Below, in pieces: positions 1 through 6,853 of a stretch of 29,463 nt of DNA (position 1 is the first letter of the stretch; each line of letters opens with the position of its first letter). The notes under the pieces are model-generated. The model had not been told where the DNA came from and made no database searches. It worked only from the letters and a program-made list of their open reading frames with translations. Both the position numbers and the translations under genes were made by a program. Location: positions 1 to 29,463 of the forward strand of contig JAEYPO010000037.1 in NCBI GenBank assembly GCA_023410595.1. The letters are read 5' to 3'. The stretch is from Bacillota bacterium. GTDB lineage: Bacteria > Bacillota > Clostridia > Christensenellales > SZUA-584.

Positions 1-13
1 CTCCCGGGCACGC

Positions 14-53
14 CACAAACAACAACACCCCTTTGAGGGTGTTGTTGTTTGTG
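14..53 (+). terminator. Long perfect hairpin, probable intrinsic terminator
   Basis: A perfect 17-bp stem (14-30 with 37-53) encloses a 6-nt loop, CTTTGA. It is followed by an AT-rich, moderately T-rich stretch (ATTTGATTTTA). The stem is mostly AAC/GTT repeats with a GGG/CCC top. It probably ends a transcript from a gene to the left. The T-tract is not strong, so a processing hairpin or repeat is also possible. Confidence 0.5.
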
Positions 54-85
54 ATTTGATTTTAGGGATTCGAAGGGAGGGAGTA

Positions 86-110
86 GCAAACGTGCCAGTG
101 GCACGTTTGC
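86..110. repeat. Perfect inverted repeat, 11-bp arms
   Basis: GCAAACGTGCC (86-96) pairs with GGCACGTTTGC (100-110) around a 3-nt AGT spacer. No T-tract follows on either strand (CCCCGACCC on the right), so this is not a standard terminator. It may be an operator-like dyad or part of a dispersed intergenic repeat. No second copy was found in the window. Confidence 0.45.
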
Positions 111-221
111 CCCGACCCGGCTTGAAGGCAGCAAATACATACATTAAAAGAAAAGACGCGGATGGAAGAAACGTCTTTCGAAAACATATAATACCAAATA
201 CGACGAAATCGCAGAACAATA

Positions 222-230
222 TGTTATAAT
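222..230 (+). promoter_or_regulatory. Extended -10 promoter element
   Basis: TGTTATAAT at 222-230 is a perfect extended -10 (TGn plus TATAAT). No good -35 box is visible, which is acceptable for extended -10 promoters. It lies about 30 bases before the start of the 46-aa ORF at 261. The same TGTTATAAT string forms the -10 of the lysine operon promoter at 6571-6579. Confidence 0.5.
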
Positions 231-260
231 ATGAATGATTTATTATAAGAGGATGAATTT

Positions 261-401
261 ATGAGAAATGAATACCTTACAATTCTCAAACGCGAAACAG
301 GCAGTCTTGAGCAAAGGCCTCTTACGCTTGCAAGCTTTCCGGGCGTGGACGCATCACTTATATCAAGTCTTAACAGTAAAGGAAAAGACTACTGGGCGTA
401 A
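261..401 (+). CDS. Possible 46-aa small protein
   Basis: An ATG at 261 is preceded by AAGAGG (about 247-252) at good spacing and by an extended -10 promoter at 222-230. The frame runs 46 codons to TAA at 399-401. The peptide starts MRNEYLTILKRETG and ends GKDYWA. It has no membrane segment or signal peptide and mixes charged and polar residues. I do not recognise the family. It could be a genuine small protein or the 5' remnant of a longer gene. Promoter, ribosome binding site and start codon are all in order, which is why it is listed. It lies about 180 bases upstream of the XRE regulator on the same strand. Confidence 0.4.
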   Translation: MRNEYLTILKRETGSLEQRPLTLASFPGVDASLISSLNSKGKDYWA

Positions 402-584
402 AAGACATGCAGTTCTGCATTGATTTTGCCTTATTGCTTATAAGGTTTTGCGATAAATAATAGATTGTCAGTCACAAAACTATATGTCTATTTTACGTAG
501 ATAAAAACTCCTAAGCGTGTATTGCCTTTTTTATCAGCATATTGTAATGTCATACCAGCAGCGGCGAACGGAGAAGAGATTAAT

Positions 585-1334
585 ATGGATAGTAAAAAAA
601 CAGGAGAGTTTATTGCATTATTAAGAAAAAGCCAGGGATTAACGCAGCATGATGTTGCCGCTCGTCTAGGTATTACCGATAAGACCGTAAGCAAATGGGA
701 GTGCGGTAACGGATACCCCGATATAACGATCCTCCCTGCGATTGCCGAGTTGTTCCGGGTCACTTCCGACGAAATACTTCTCGGCGAACGGATAAATAAG
801 GATGCGGAAGCGGACGCCTTAAAAAAAAGCAAAGTTCAGGTCGGATATCTGCTGAGAGCAAAACGTCATGCTATCAATAATATGCTTGTATGCAGTGCCG
901 GCTGCGGCATTACCGCCATTATAGCTCTGTTTTCTTTGGGGCAAAGCACATATAACGCTCCGATAAGCTGCGGCGTTTCTGTTCTGCTATGCATTATCAG
1001 CATCGTTATTGCCGTTGTCGCGTTTTCAAAAGCAAAACTCGTTACGGAAGACAGCGGCCTGAAAAAGGAATTCCCCTCTGAAATGCTCGCCTTTTGCCGT
1101 TCCGTTGTCACATACATGAGGTTTGCGCTCTCGTTTGTCATATATCCGCTTATATTGAACATAATTGTCTGGACGCCCGCATACAGGATGGGCGGCTTTT
1201 TAACAGTACATAACCTTACAAATCCGCTGTATTCGTCTATAGCCATTATAATTGCGGCGTTGGTTTTCTTCGCCGTCAACAAACTGCTAATTAACATACT
1301 TGGATGCGGCGCAAAAAAGCAGAACAAGCTGTAA
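585..1334 (+). CDS. XRE-family HTH regulator with four C-terminal membrane segments
   Basis: A 249-aa protein. The ATG at 585 is preferred to the longer frame starting at 522 because GAGAAGAG lies just upstream and the first residues (MDSKKTGEFIALLRKSQGLT) are a typical XRE start. Residues ~6-60 form a Cro/CI-type HTH, with TQHDVAARLGITDKTVSKWE as the helix-turn-helix core. The stretch after it ends ...TSDEILLGE, as is common in this family. Residues ~95-245 contain four hydrophobic segments, so the DNA-binding head is probably tethered to the membrane. Such XRE-TM proteins are common in Clostridia; their signals are mostly unknown. A weak promoter may lie at 465-494 (TTGTCA, 18 nt, TATTTT). 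The gene converges on the rRNA methyltransferase gene with 23 bases between stops. Its target is unknown. Confidence 0.85.
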   Translation: MDSKKTGEFIALLRKSQGLTQHDVAARLGITDKTVSKWECGNGYPDITILPAIAELFRVTSDEILLGERINKDAEADALKKSKVQVGYLLRAKRHAINNMLVCSAGCGITAIIALFSLGQSTYNAPISCGVSVLLCIISIVIAVVAFSKAKLVTEDSGLKKEFPSEMLAFCRSVVTYMRFALSFVIYPLILNIIVWTPAYRMGGFLTVHNLTNPLYSSIAIIIAALVFFAVNKLLINILGCGAKKQNKL

Positions 1335-1357
1335 GGTTTTTTGGCGGTAATACAATG

Positions 1358-2440
1358 TCAATAATATTGATATAGCGTGCAGCGTATGTTGCCGTTGTAA
1401 AGCTTGCGCTTCCTTGTAGCGCGCCTGCCGAAATACCTCTCAAACTCGTCGTCCGCCGTTATTATGAATTTCCTCTCGACATCTGAAAAAGCTTTGCCCA
1501 TATCCTTATACAGCCTGCGAACTTCGCTCTGCTCCCCGAGGCGTTCGGCGTAAGGAGGGTTGGTAAGCACGACGCAGTCTTTGCGCGCAAAATCCCTTAC
1601 ATCCGCGTGATAGAGGCGCAGCGCGACGCCCGCCGCTTTAGCGTTTCTGTCCGCAGCGCCAAGCGCTTCTTTGTCTATATCCGAAGCGTATATTACCGCG
1701 GGCTCCCTTATTTCGCGCCTTGCCGCTTCTATTTCCTGTTTCCACGCTTCGCACAGCGCGGGCCACCTTTCGCCGTCAAACCTGCGGCTTAGCCCCGGCG
1801 CTATGTTGGCGCTTATCATCGCGGCTTCTATCGCTATGGTTCCCGAGCCGCACATGGGGTCAGAAAAGCAGCCCTCTTTCCAGCCGGTCAGCATAACGAG
1901 GCCCGCGGCCAGCGTTTCCCGTATAGGAGCTTTAACGTTTGCCAGCCTGTACCCCCGCCTGTTGAGCCCTTCGCCGCTTACGTTGAGGCACGCCGAGACG
2001 GTATCTTTGAGTATCTTGATATGTATATCGTACCTGTCCCCCGTTTCGGGCAGCAAACGCGCTCCATGCCCGCTCATAAGCCGCTGGACAAGGGCTTTTT
2101 TAGATATGGACTGTATGTCTGAGACACTGAACAGAGCGCTCTTAACAGAGTCGGCGTTTACAGGGAGCGCCGCGTCTGCGGGTATATATTTTTCCCACGC
2201 TATGGCCCTTATGCCTTCAAACAGCTCGTCGAACGTAACCGCGGTAAACGTTCCTGCCTCTATATATACCCTGTCGGCACACCTTAACTGCAGGTTCGCT
2301 CTTGCGAGGCCCGCCACGTCCGCAAAAAAATAGACGCGGGCGTCCCGCGGCTCTATATTCCCGAATCCCAGTTTATTAAGTTCTGAAGCTACAACGGCCT
2401 CAAGCCCGAACGAGCAGGAAGCAAAACAGCTATACCGCAC
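1358..2440 (-). CDS. THUMP-domain class I 23S rRNA (guanine-N2)-type methyltransferase
   Basis: A 360-aa protein matching the RlmL/YpsC group of THUMP-containing RNA methyltransferases that modify 23S rRNA guanine N2. The N-terminus (~1-50, MRYSCFASCSFGLEAVVASE) is the family's ferredoxin-like start and ~50-155 is the THUMP region. The SAM site DPMCGSG is at 194-200, with the acidic residue of motif II in YASDID (~251-256). The catalytic NPPY motif is at 294-297. Length is normal for the monofunctional form. It starts with GTG at 2440 inside the end of the HD-domain gene, 11-bp overlap, with GGAGG six bases upstream, so it is translationally coupled as the last gene of the operon. The exact rRNA position modified cannot be read from sequence. 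Confidence 0.88.
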   Translation of the reverse strand: MRYSCFASCSFGLEAVVASELNKLGFGNIEPRDARVYFFADVAGLARANLQLRCADRVYIEAGTFTAVTFDELFEGIRAIAWEKYIPADAALPVNADSVKSALFSVSDIQSISKKALVQRLMSGHGARLLPETGDRYDIHIKILKDTVSACLNVSGEGLNRRGYRLANVKAPIRETLAAGLVMLTGWKEGCFSDPMCGSGTIAIEAAMISANIAPGLSRRFDGERWPALCEAWKQEIEAARREIREPAVIYASDIDKEALGAADRNAKAAGVALRLYHADVRDFARKDCVVLTNPPYAERLGEQSEVRRLYKDMGKAFSDVERKFIITADDEFERYFGRRATRKRKLYNGNIRCTLYQYY

Positions 2441-3107
2441 TGTCTTCCTCCCACCTGTTCAGCTTTACGTCGTTTATATACAAAGAAAATTTGCACCCCA
2501 GGAACTTTGCGCTCTTTTCGCACATCTGCATCCTCGAAATATATATCTGCAGAAAATCCATAGGCGAAGCTATCGGATCCATCGTATAGTATATGCTGAT
2601 GGTATTGTCTTCAATAGTAAGCTTAGTCGCCTGTATCGCGTAGTTAACGCGGTCATGTATGTCCGAAGCGTCGTACTTCTTAAGCCTTACGCGCGCTCTG
2701 TGGGCGTCCACCTTGTCCGCAATTATGAGCGCGGCGGATACGTCGCTTACCGGATGGCCTGTTTCTTCCTCGTGCGAGCCGACGGCGGCGCAAATGTCGC
2801 ATACTTCAGAAACCGGAAAACCCATGTCGCTGAGTATGGGAAAAAGAATGGCGGCGCCGTTATGGCCGTGGTACTTCCTGTTTACCAGGTTGCCCACATC
2901 GTGCACCCAGCCGGCTATTTTGGCAAGCTCTACGCGTCTTTCAGGCATATTGAGCTTTGCGAGTATCTCCCCCGCTATGCGACTCACATATCCTACGTGC
3001 CGCGGCCCGTGGTCCGTGTATCCTATGAACTCCAGGCACTTGTTGGAATAGTCGACAAGCTCCCTTATCTTTTCGCTGCCTTTTATATCGTTAAAACTTA
3101 CTGACAA
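2430..3107 (-). CDS. HD-domain metal-dependent phosphohydrolase
   Basis: About 225 aa. It carries an HD superfamily set: a His at ~37 (HGPRH), the HD doublet in WVHDVGN (~68-74), His residues in YHGHN and SHEEETGH, and a distal Asp in IADKVDAHR. These bind the divalent metals of phosphohydrolases that act on nucleotides, (p)ppGpp or cyclic dinucleotides; which substrate is not visible. The start is unusual. No ATG exists near the N-terminus; a TTG at 3113 overlaps the upstream stop (TTGA), but GGAGG lies only 1-2 bases from it. The TTG two codons later (3107) has GGAGG at 7-nt spacing and is preferred. It overlaps the methyltransferase gene by 11 bases. The association of an HD hydrolase with an rRNA methyltransferase suggests a housekeeping role, but this is inference. 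Confidence 0.8.
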   Translation of the reverse strand: MSVSFNDIKGSEKIRELVDYSNKCLEFIGYTDHGPRHVGYVSRIAGEILAKLNMPERRVELAKIAGWVHDVGNLVNRKYHGHNGAAILFPILSDMGFPVSEVCDICAAVGSHEEETGHPVSDVSAALIIADKVDAHRARVRLKKYDASDIHDRVNYAIQATKLTIEDNTISIYYTMDPIASPMDFLQIYISRMQMCEKSAKFLGCKFSLYINDVKLNRWEEDSAV

Positions 3108-3109
3108 AA

Positions 3110-3931
3110 TCAATCCTCCAAATTCTTCAGCGACTCGTAATCGCTGTCCCCCGTAAAATCGCGTTCTATGTTTACCTCGCCGCCCAGTTCTTCCAGTGCG
3201 TCTCTTATAGATATATAATCGTAATACATGAGCCCCTCGTCTTTAAGCGCCTGCTCGAGATAAGGCAGCGCATCGCTATTGCCCAGCTTGCCAAGACAGC
3301 TCGCGTAAAATGCTTTGAGCCTGTCTCCGTAAAGAAAACGCTCCAAGACATAGTTGTAAGTGCGCTCGTCGTACGGCAGGTCGCTCAATATATCGAGAAA
3401 GCAATCGGACGAGTATGTGCTTTGCGCGTTTTCGTACGCCGATATTATCTTCTCTTTATAAGTATCCCCCGTATTCTTAAGCTCTTGTACGCACGACTCC
3501 AGAAAATCCGAGGCCTCGGCAGCTTCCGAGATCACTTCTATGTAATAATCATACGGATGGCTCATATGCATTTCATCAATGAGCTGCACTATAACGTCTT
3601 TAAGCTCCCCGCTTTTTTCGCCCTCATAGTTCATAAGCAGCGAGATAAGGAAAGGATAAGTCTCTTCTTTGGTATCCTCAATACGGTTGAGCAGCGGCGC
3701 GGGTATCGACAGGCCGGAAAAAACGTACTTACCCAACAGCTCGACAAGCGATGACGCGCTGAAAGAATCAAAATACGTATTGGGCGATTTGCCGTCCAGC
3801 CAGTCTTTCGGCTCGTCCATCCAGTCGAAATACAGCACTTCCGCAATATCGTCCAGTCCGTCTTCGCTAATTTCGTTCTCTTTTATATATTCCGTCAGAA
3901 AACGGCTGAATTTATCTTCAAAATCAACCAT
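3110..3931 (-). CDS. Acidic helical protein of unknown function, HEAT-like tail
   Basis: About 273 aa. The ATG at 3931 is chosen over the longer frame (3970) because GGAGAAG lies just upstream and the ATG overlaps the TPR gene's stop in ATGGTTGA. It is strongly acidic, rich in Glu, Asp, Leu and Tyr, and predicted mostly helical. It has no signal peptide or membrane segment, so it is probably cytoplasmic. Residues ~195-255 (GNSDALPYLEQALKDEG...IRDALEELGGEV) read like a HEAT/PBS-lyase-type helical pair. No catalytic motif is visible and I do not recognise the family. It sits between the TPR/HTH protein and the HD hydrolase, with overlaps on both sides, so it is probably made in fixed proportion to them and may interact with the TPR protein. 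Confidence 0.7.
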   Translation of the reverse strand: MVDFEDKFSRFLTEYIKENEISEDGLDDIAEVLYFDWMDEPKDWLDGKSPNTYFDSFSASSLVELLGKYVFSGLSIPAPLLNRIEDTKEETYPFLISLLMNYEGEKSGELKDVIVQLIDEMHMSHPYDYYIEVISEAAEASDFLESCVQELKNTGDTYKEKIISAYENAQSTYSSDCFLDILSDLPYDERTYNYVLERFLYGDRLKAFYASCLGKLGNSDALPYLEQALKDEGLMYYDYISIRDALEELGGEVNIERDFTGDSDYESLKNLED

Positions 3932-5639
3932 CGTCTTCTCCGTCCGCCTGCTCTTCGTTAAGTATGTCATAATACCTGTTTATCGTCGTTAAAGAGACGC
4001 CGTAACGCTTTATCAGGTCTTTTTTCAGCGGTATGTCTACTTTCCCGTCTATTTCGCTTACGAGGTATTCCAGCGCGGCAGCAAACGCTTGCGGCTTTTG
4101 TATCCACGTACCCTTATCGCCCCGGTCTTTCGCGAAAGATGTGAGCAGCTCAACGCCCGACGTTATGAACTCTTCTTTATATCTGCCTCTCGTATTTTTG
4201 ATGAAGCTGTTGAGCGTTTCGGCATAAGGCTTGGGAAGGTTCTTTATCTCTTCCGATATGCTTCCGACTCTTACTTCAACGATAGCGCCTTTAATATAGG
4301 CGACATACGGCTCTTTAGCTCCTATGCGCTTTAAGCACATGAATATGTCGTTTTTTATCTCGTCTGCTTCCGTGCTTCTCAGCAGAAAACTTCTGAACTC
4401 GTCTTCCACGCTTTCGTCGGAAAACAGGCTCATTATCTCTATAACTATCTTCTTTATATACTCGTCGCCGTAGTAAAGTCCCCACAAAATAACAGACTTA
4501 AAATACTCGTCGCTGTTCCACCTGTTTACAAGGCTGTTATCCTTTTGCATCAGACAGTCGTTGAGATATTTAACGCGCAGCTTAATTTCATCAAACTGTA
4601 TCTGATACACGTATTCAAGCTTTTTAATAGCTCCGGTCTTTTTAGCCGCCTCGGCCTTGTTTTTATAGTACGACGCAAGGCTGTTGCTCGGGTCTATCTT
4701 AAGTATTTTTACGAAACACTCCGCCGCTTCGCCGTAAAATCCGTTGTTGTATGCGGCAAGCCCGCAAAAATGCAGCAGCCGGATATCGTACGGCTGATAC
4801 GATATTATCTTCGAGAACCATTTGTACGCTTTTTCATGGTGGCCGAGCTCGCAAAACGTAAGCGCAAGCTTATGCATATCTTCCGGGTCGATGTCGGCCG
4901 TCTCGTCTATGCGGGAAAGGTATTCTTCACCGGTAGCCTGATCCCCCATGTCCGAATAAAAGAACGCGAGGTTGCAGCAGGCGTGAAGATTGGCAGGCTG
5001 CGCCTCCAGCACTTTTTTGGACATCTCTAAAGCTTTCGCTTTCTGGCCGTCAAAGAAATACGACAGAGCGAGATTGTTCATTGCCGGATACATTAGCCTG
5101 TCGCGGCTGATCACATTTTCGAGATGCTGTATAGCCGACTTGTAATCGCCCTTGTCGAGGTGCTGTTTTCCCTCATAGGCCTCTTCCATTATGAACTGGC
5201 GGCTAACGTCAGTAAGCAGTCCTTCCTCTTCTTCGTCTTCGTCCAGCATATCGAATATATCGTCTATCTCGTCGGCAAACTCGCCGTCGGGGTCTATAGC
5301 CAGATATTGTTCAAAAGCTTCATCGGCAAGCTCGTAGTTTTTCATGCCCATATAATTGCAGCCGAGTGCAAACAAACACTCGGTCGGGGTGTTGCCATAG
5401 CGAGCTATTTTCAGCAGCACGTCATTAGATTCGGTATAGAGTCCCATTTCTGAATATATCTGCGCAATGCTTAAAAGATACTCCACGTTATCCGGTTCCA
5501 TACCGAGGGCCTGCCGGTAAAGCTGCAGCGCTTCTAAAAAATTACCCGCGTCTATATGCTTTTCAGCTTTTTTAATAAAAAAAGATGCGGGCTGATTAAA
5601 GTTCAGTACTTTATTTTGCAGCTTTTTTTTGTCTTTCAT
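3924..5639 (-). CDS. TPR-repeat protein with HTH-like C-terminus
   Basis: A 571-aa cytoplasmic protein. Residues ~17-340 are tandem tetratricopeptide repeats, with pairs such as AGNFLEALQLYRQALGMEPD and KGDYKSAIQHLENVISRD, interrupted by an acidic insert (DMLDEDEEEEG, ~133-143). Residues ~340-500 are helical without clear repeats. The last ~45 residues (VDIPLKKDLIKRYGVSLTTINRYYDIL, split here by memory of the fold only) resemble a helix-turn-helix with TTINRYY as a recognition helix. It starts at an ATG with AGGAGGCGG upstream and its own promoter. It is the first gene of a four-gene overlapping operon. The function is unknown; TPRs suggest a scaffold and the HTH suggests possible nucleic acid binding. 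Confidence 0.8.
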   Translation of the reverse strand: MKDKKKLQNKVLNFNQPASFFIKKAEKHIDAGNFLEALQLYRQALGMEPDNVEYLLSIAQIYSEMGLYTESNDVLLKIARYGNTPTECLFALGCNYMGMKNYELADEAFEQYLAIDPDGEFADEIDDIFDMLDEDEEEEGLLTDVSRQFIMEEAYEGKQHLDKGDYKSAIQHLENVISRDRLMYPAMNNLALSYFFDGQKAKALEMSKKVLEAQPANLHACCNLAFFYSDMGDQATGEEYLSRIDETADIDPEDMHKLALTFCELGHHEKAYKWFSKIISYQPYDIRLLHFCGLAAYNNGFYGEAAECFVKILKIDPSNSLASYYKNKAEAAKKTGAIKKLEYVYQIQFDEIKLRVKYLNDCLMQKDNSLVNRWNSDEYFKSVILWGLYYGDEYIKKIVIEIMSLFSDESVEDEFRSFLLRSTEADEIKNDIFMCLKRIGAKEPYVAYIKGAIVEVRVGSISEEIKNLPKPYAETLNSFIKNTRGRYKEEFITSGVELLTSFAKDRGDKGTWIQKPQAFAAALEYLVSEIDGKVDIPLKKDLIKRYGVSLTTINRYYDILNEEQADGEDDG

Positions 5640-5662
5640 TCCGCCTCCTATACAATGAAATA

Positions 5663-5692
5663 ATTATATCATATAAGCGAGCCGCGCTTCAA
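5663..5692 (-). promoter_or_regulatory. Promoter of the TPR-HD-methyltransferase operon
   Basis: On the minus strand TTGAAG (5687-5692) is followed by an 18-nt spacer and a perfect TATAAT (5663-5668). It lies 24 bases before the ATG of the TPR gene and overlaps the stop of the upstream SAM methyltransferase gene. That gene may also read through, as no strong terminator lies between them. Confidence 0.6.
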
Positions 5693-6426
5693 GCAGTGGC
5701 CTTACGGCACACAAACTGTATTCTGTCCGAATTTTCGCCCGGCTTCTTATCGGTAAAGCAGTCGAATATACTTATGCTTGCAAACCCGGCAGCGAGGAAG
5801 ATTTTTTCTACGCAGCCTGGGTCGTAAGCGTACTGAGTATGTTGTTCAGAAAACCTTTCAAAAAGGCTGCCTCGGCGCACGAAAAGCGTTACGTCCATGC
5901 ACAGGCTGTTTCTTGTTCTATCATATGTATTCTGCCAGATGCATGATGCGTCGTCCCCGTCGTCAAAGTATACCTCGCCGTCCATGCGCATAAGCTTTGC
6001 TTTAGAGCTCATGTCGAAAAGCAGTACGCCGTTTTCCTTAAGCGCTTTAAATGCGGAAGCAGCAAATGCACCAAGACCTGACTCGTCAAGATAATTAGGG
6101 CCGTCGCAGACAGACAGAACCGCGTCTGCTTTGTTGCCCACCTCTATATCCCGCATGTCCTGAAGTACAAATTTTATATCATAGCCGATCTTTCTCGCCT
6201 GCTCGGCTGCGGCGCTTATCATTCCTGCGGATATGTCTGAGGCCGTTATATCATAGCCAAGGTCATACAATGCGCGCGTTATGTTTCCCGTTCCGCATCC
6301 TGTTTCAAATATGCTTTTAGCACCGTAACGCTTTAATATGCCGTCGAGATATTCTGCCCACATTTCGTAATCGACGTCCGCCATCAGCTCGTTATATACT
6401 TCGGAAAGATATCCGTATGCCTCCAC
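5689..6426 (-). CDS. Class I SAM-dependent methyltransferase (YqeM-like)
   Basis: About 245 aa. The GTG at 6426 is chosen rather than the upstream frame start at 6468, because GAGGAGG (6432-6438) lies five bases before it. The N-terminus MEAYGYLSEVYNELMADVDY is typical of the YqeM-like small-molecule methyltransferases of Firmicutes. Motif I is FETGCGTGN (~40-48). The acidic motif II residue lies in ITASDIS and the post-I region in VLSVCDGPNYL. The C-terminus is complete, with a half-barrel ending in RIQFVCRK. The substrate is unknown. It is divergent from the lysine operon, separated by ~430 bases carrying both promoters. Confidence 0.82.
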   Translation of the reverse strand: MEAYGYLSEVYNELMADVDYEMWAEYLDGILKRYGAKSIFETGCGTGNITRALYDLGYDITASDISAGMISAAAEQARKIGYDIKFVLQDMRDIEVGNKADAVLSVCDGPNYLDESGLGAFAASAFKALKENGVLLFDMSSKAKLMRMDGEVYFDDGDDASCIWQNTYDRTRNSLCMDVTLFVRRGSLFERFSEQHTQYAYDPGCVEKIFLAAGFASISIFDCFTDKKPGENSDRIQFVCRKATA

Positions 6427-6469
6427 GCATGCCTCCTCACTATTTGTACCCGCGCTTAATATTATCAAT

Positions 6470-6498
6470 AATATACTACGTTATTATTGCGAGCACAA
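6470..6498 (-). promoter_or_regulatory. Promoter of the SAM methyltransferase gene
   Basis: On the minus strand TTGTGC (6493-6498) and TATATT (6470-6475) are separated by exactly 17 bases. They lie about 45 bases upstream of the GTG start at 6426. The match is moderate but spacing and place are right. Confidence 0.5.
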
Positions 6499-6549
6499 CG
6501 AAAAAAGCACAGGGCGGATGGAATAATATGCCGAAAGTAAAACGCGCGG

Positions 6550-6579
6550 TTGACTAGTTTGCTGCCGCGATGTTATAAT
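6550..6579 (+). promoter_or_regulatory. Promoter of the lysine operon
   Basis: TTGACT (6550-6555), 18-nt spacer, TATAAT (6574-6579) with an extended TGn (6571-6573). This near-consensus promoter places the transcript start at about 6586, a few bases before the P1 stem of the lysine riboswitch. Confidence 0.8.
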
Positions 6580-6589
6580 ATGATTCAAT

Positions 6590-6760
6590 ACAGTTGAGGC
6601 GCGGTTTTCATGAGTATACTATTCGGAGGCAACGGATGCTTAAGATGTATAGTGGAAAGGGAAAATCGCCGAAGGCAACGGCGTTCCGCAACGTTTTGCC
6701 TGGGTGCATGGTTAACAGCTATGCAACTGTCGTCCCGGGCGCGGGACGGAGCGCTGCTGT
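6590..6760 (+). ncRNA. Lysine riboswitch (L box)
   Basis: The leader carries the conserved L-box core in order: GTTGAGGCGCG (6593-6603), CATGAGTA, GGATGC, GGAAAGGG, CGCCGAAGG, CCTGGGTGC, CTGTCGTCCC and the closing GGAGCGCTGCTGT. ACAG (6590-6593) pairs with CTGT (6757-6760) at the base of P1. The class binds L-lysine and usually turns transcription off when lysine is plentiful. Here it precedes asd, dapA and dapB, all of the lysine/diaminopimelate pathway, which fits. The short open frames seen across it are accidental. The following G·U-rich hairpin with a T-run is the expression platform. Confidence 0.92.
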
Positions 6761-6788
6761 TAATACAATCGTTATCCTTGTTATTATT

Positions 6789-6818
6789 GGCGCGCGGTAT
6801 GTTATGCGTGCTATTTTT
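6789..6818 (+). terminator. Intrinsic terminator of the lysine riboswitch
   Basis: GGCGCGCG (6789-6796) pairs with TGCGTGCT (6805-6812) over an 8-nt loop, with three G·U pairs, followed by ATTTTT (6813-6818). It sits 28 bases after the aptamer and 35 bases before the asd start. That is the usual place for a transcription-attenuation platform. The wobble pairs would make it easy to disrupt by an antiterminator formed from the P1 3' strand. Confidence 0.75.
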
Positions 6819-6853
6819 GTATACGGTTTAAATTTTTTCAGGAGGTTTATCAA

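Larger units (their letters stand above)
2..229 (+). other. Left-edge hairpin-rich intergenic stretch with an open frame
   Basis: This stretch is open in one + frame from base 2 to a TAA at 227-229 (75 sense codons) but has no start inside the window. It could be the tail of a gene that begins to the left. Against that, it contains two perfect inverted repeats (14-53 and 86-110) and a third stem (AAAGACG 152-158 with CGTCTTT 172-178), which is more like non-coding or dispersed-repeat DNA than a protein end. The composition (repeated Arg, Pro, Lys and Asn codons) resembles no domain that I recognise. I treat it as intergenic sequence with an accidental open frame; a C-terminal fragment remains possible. 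Confidence 0.3.
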
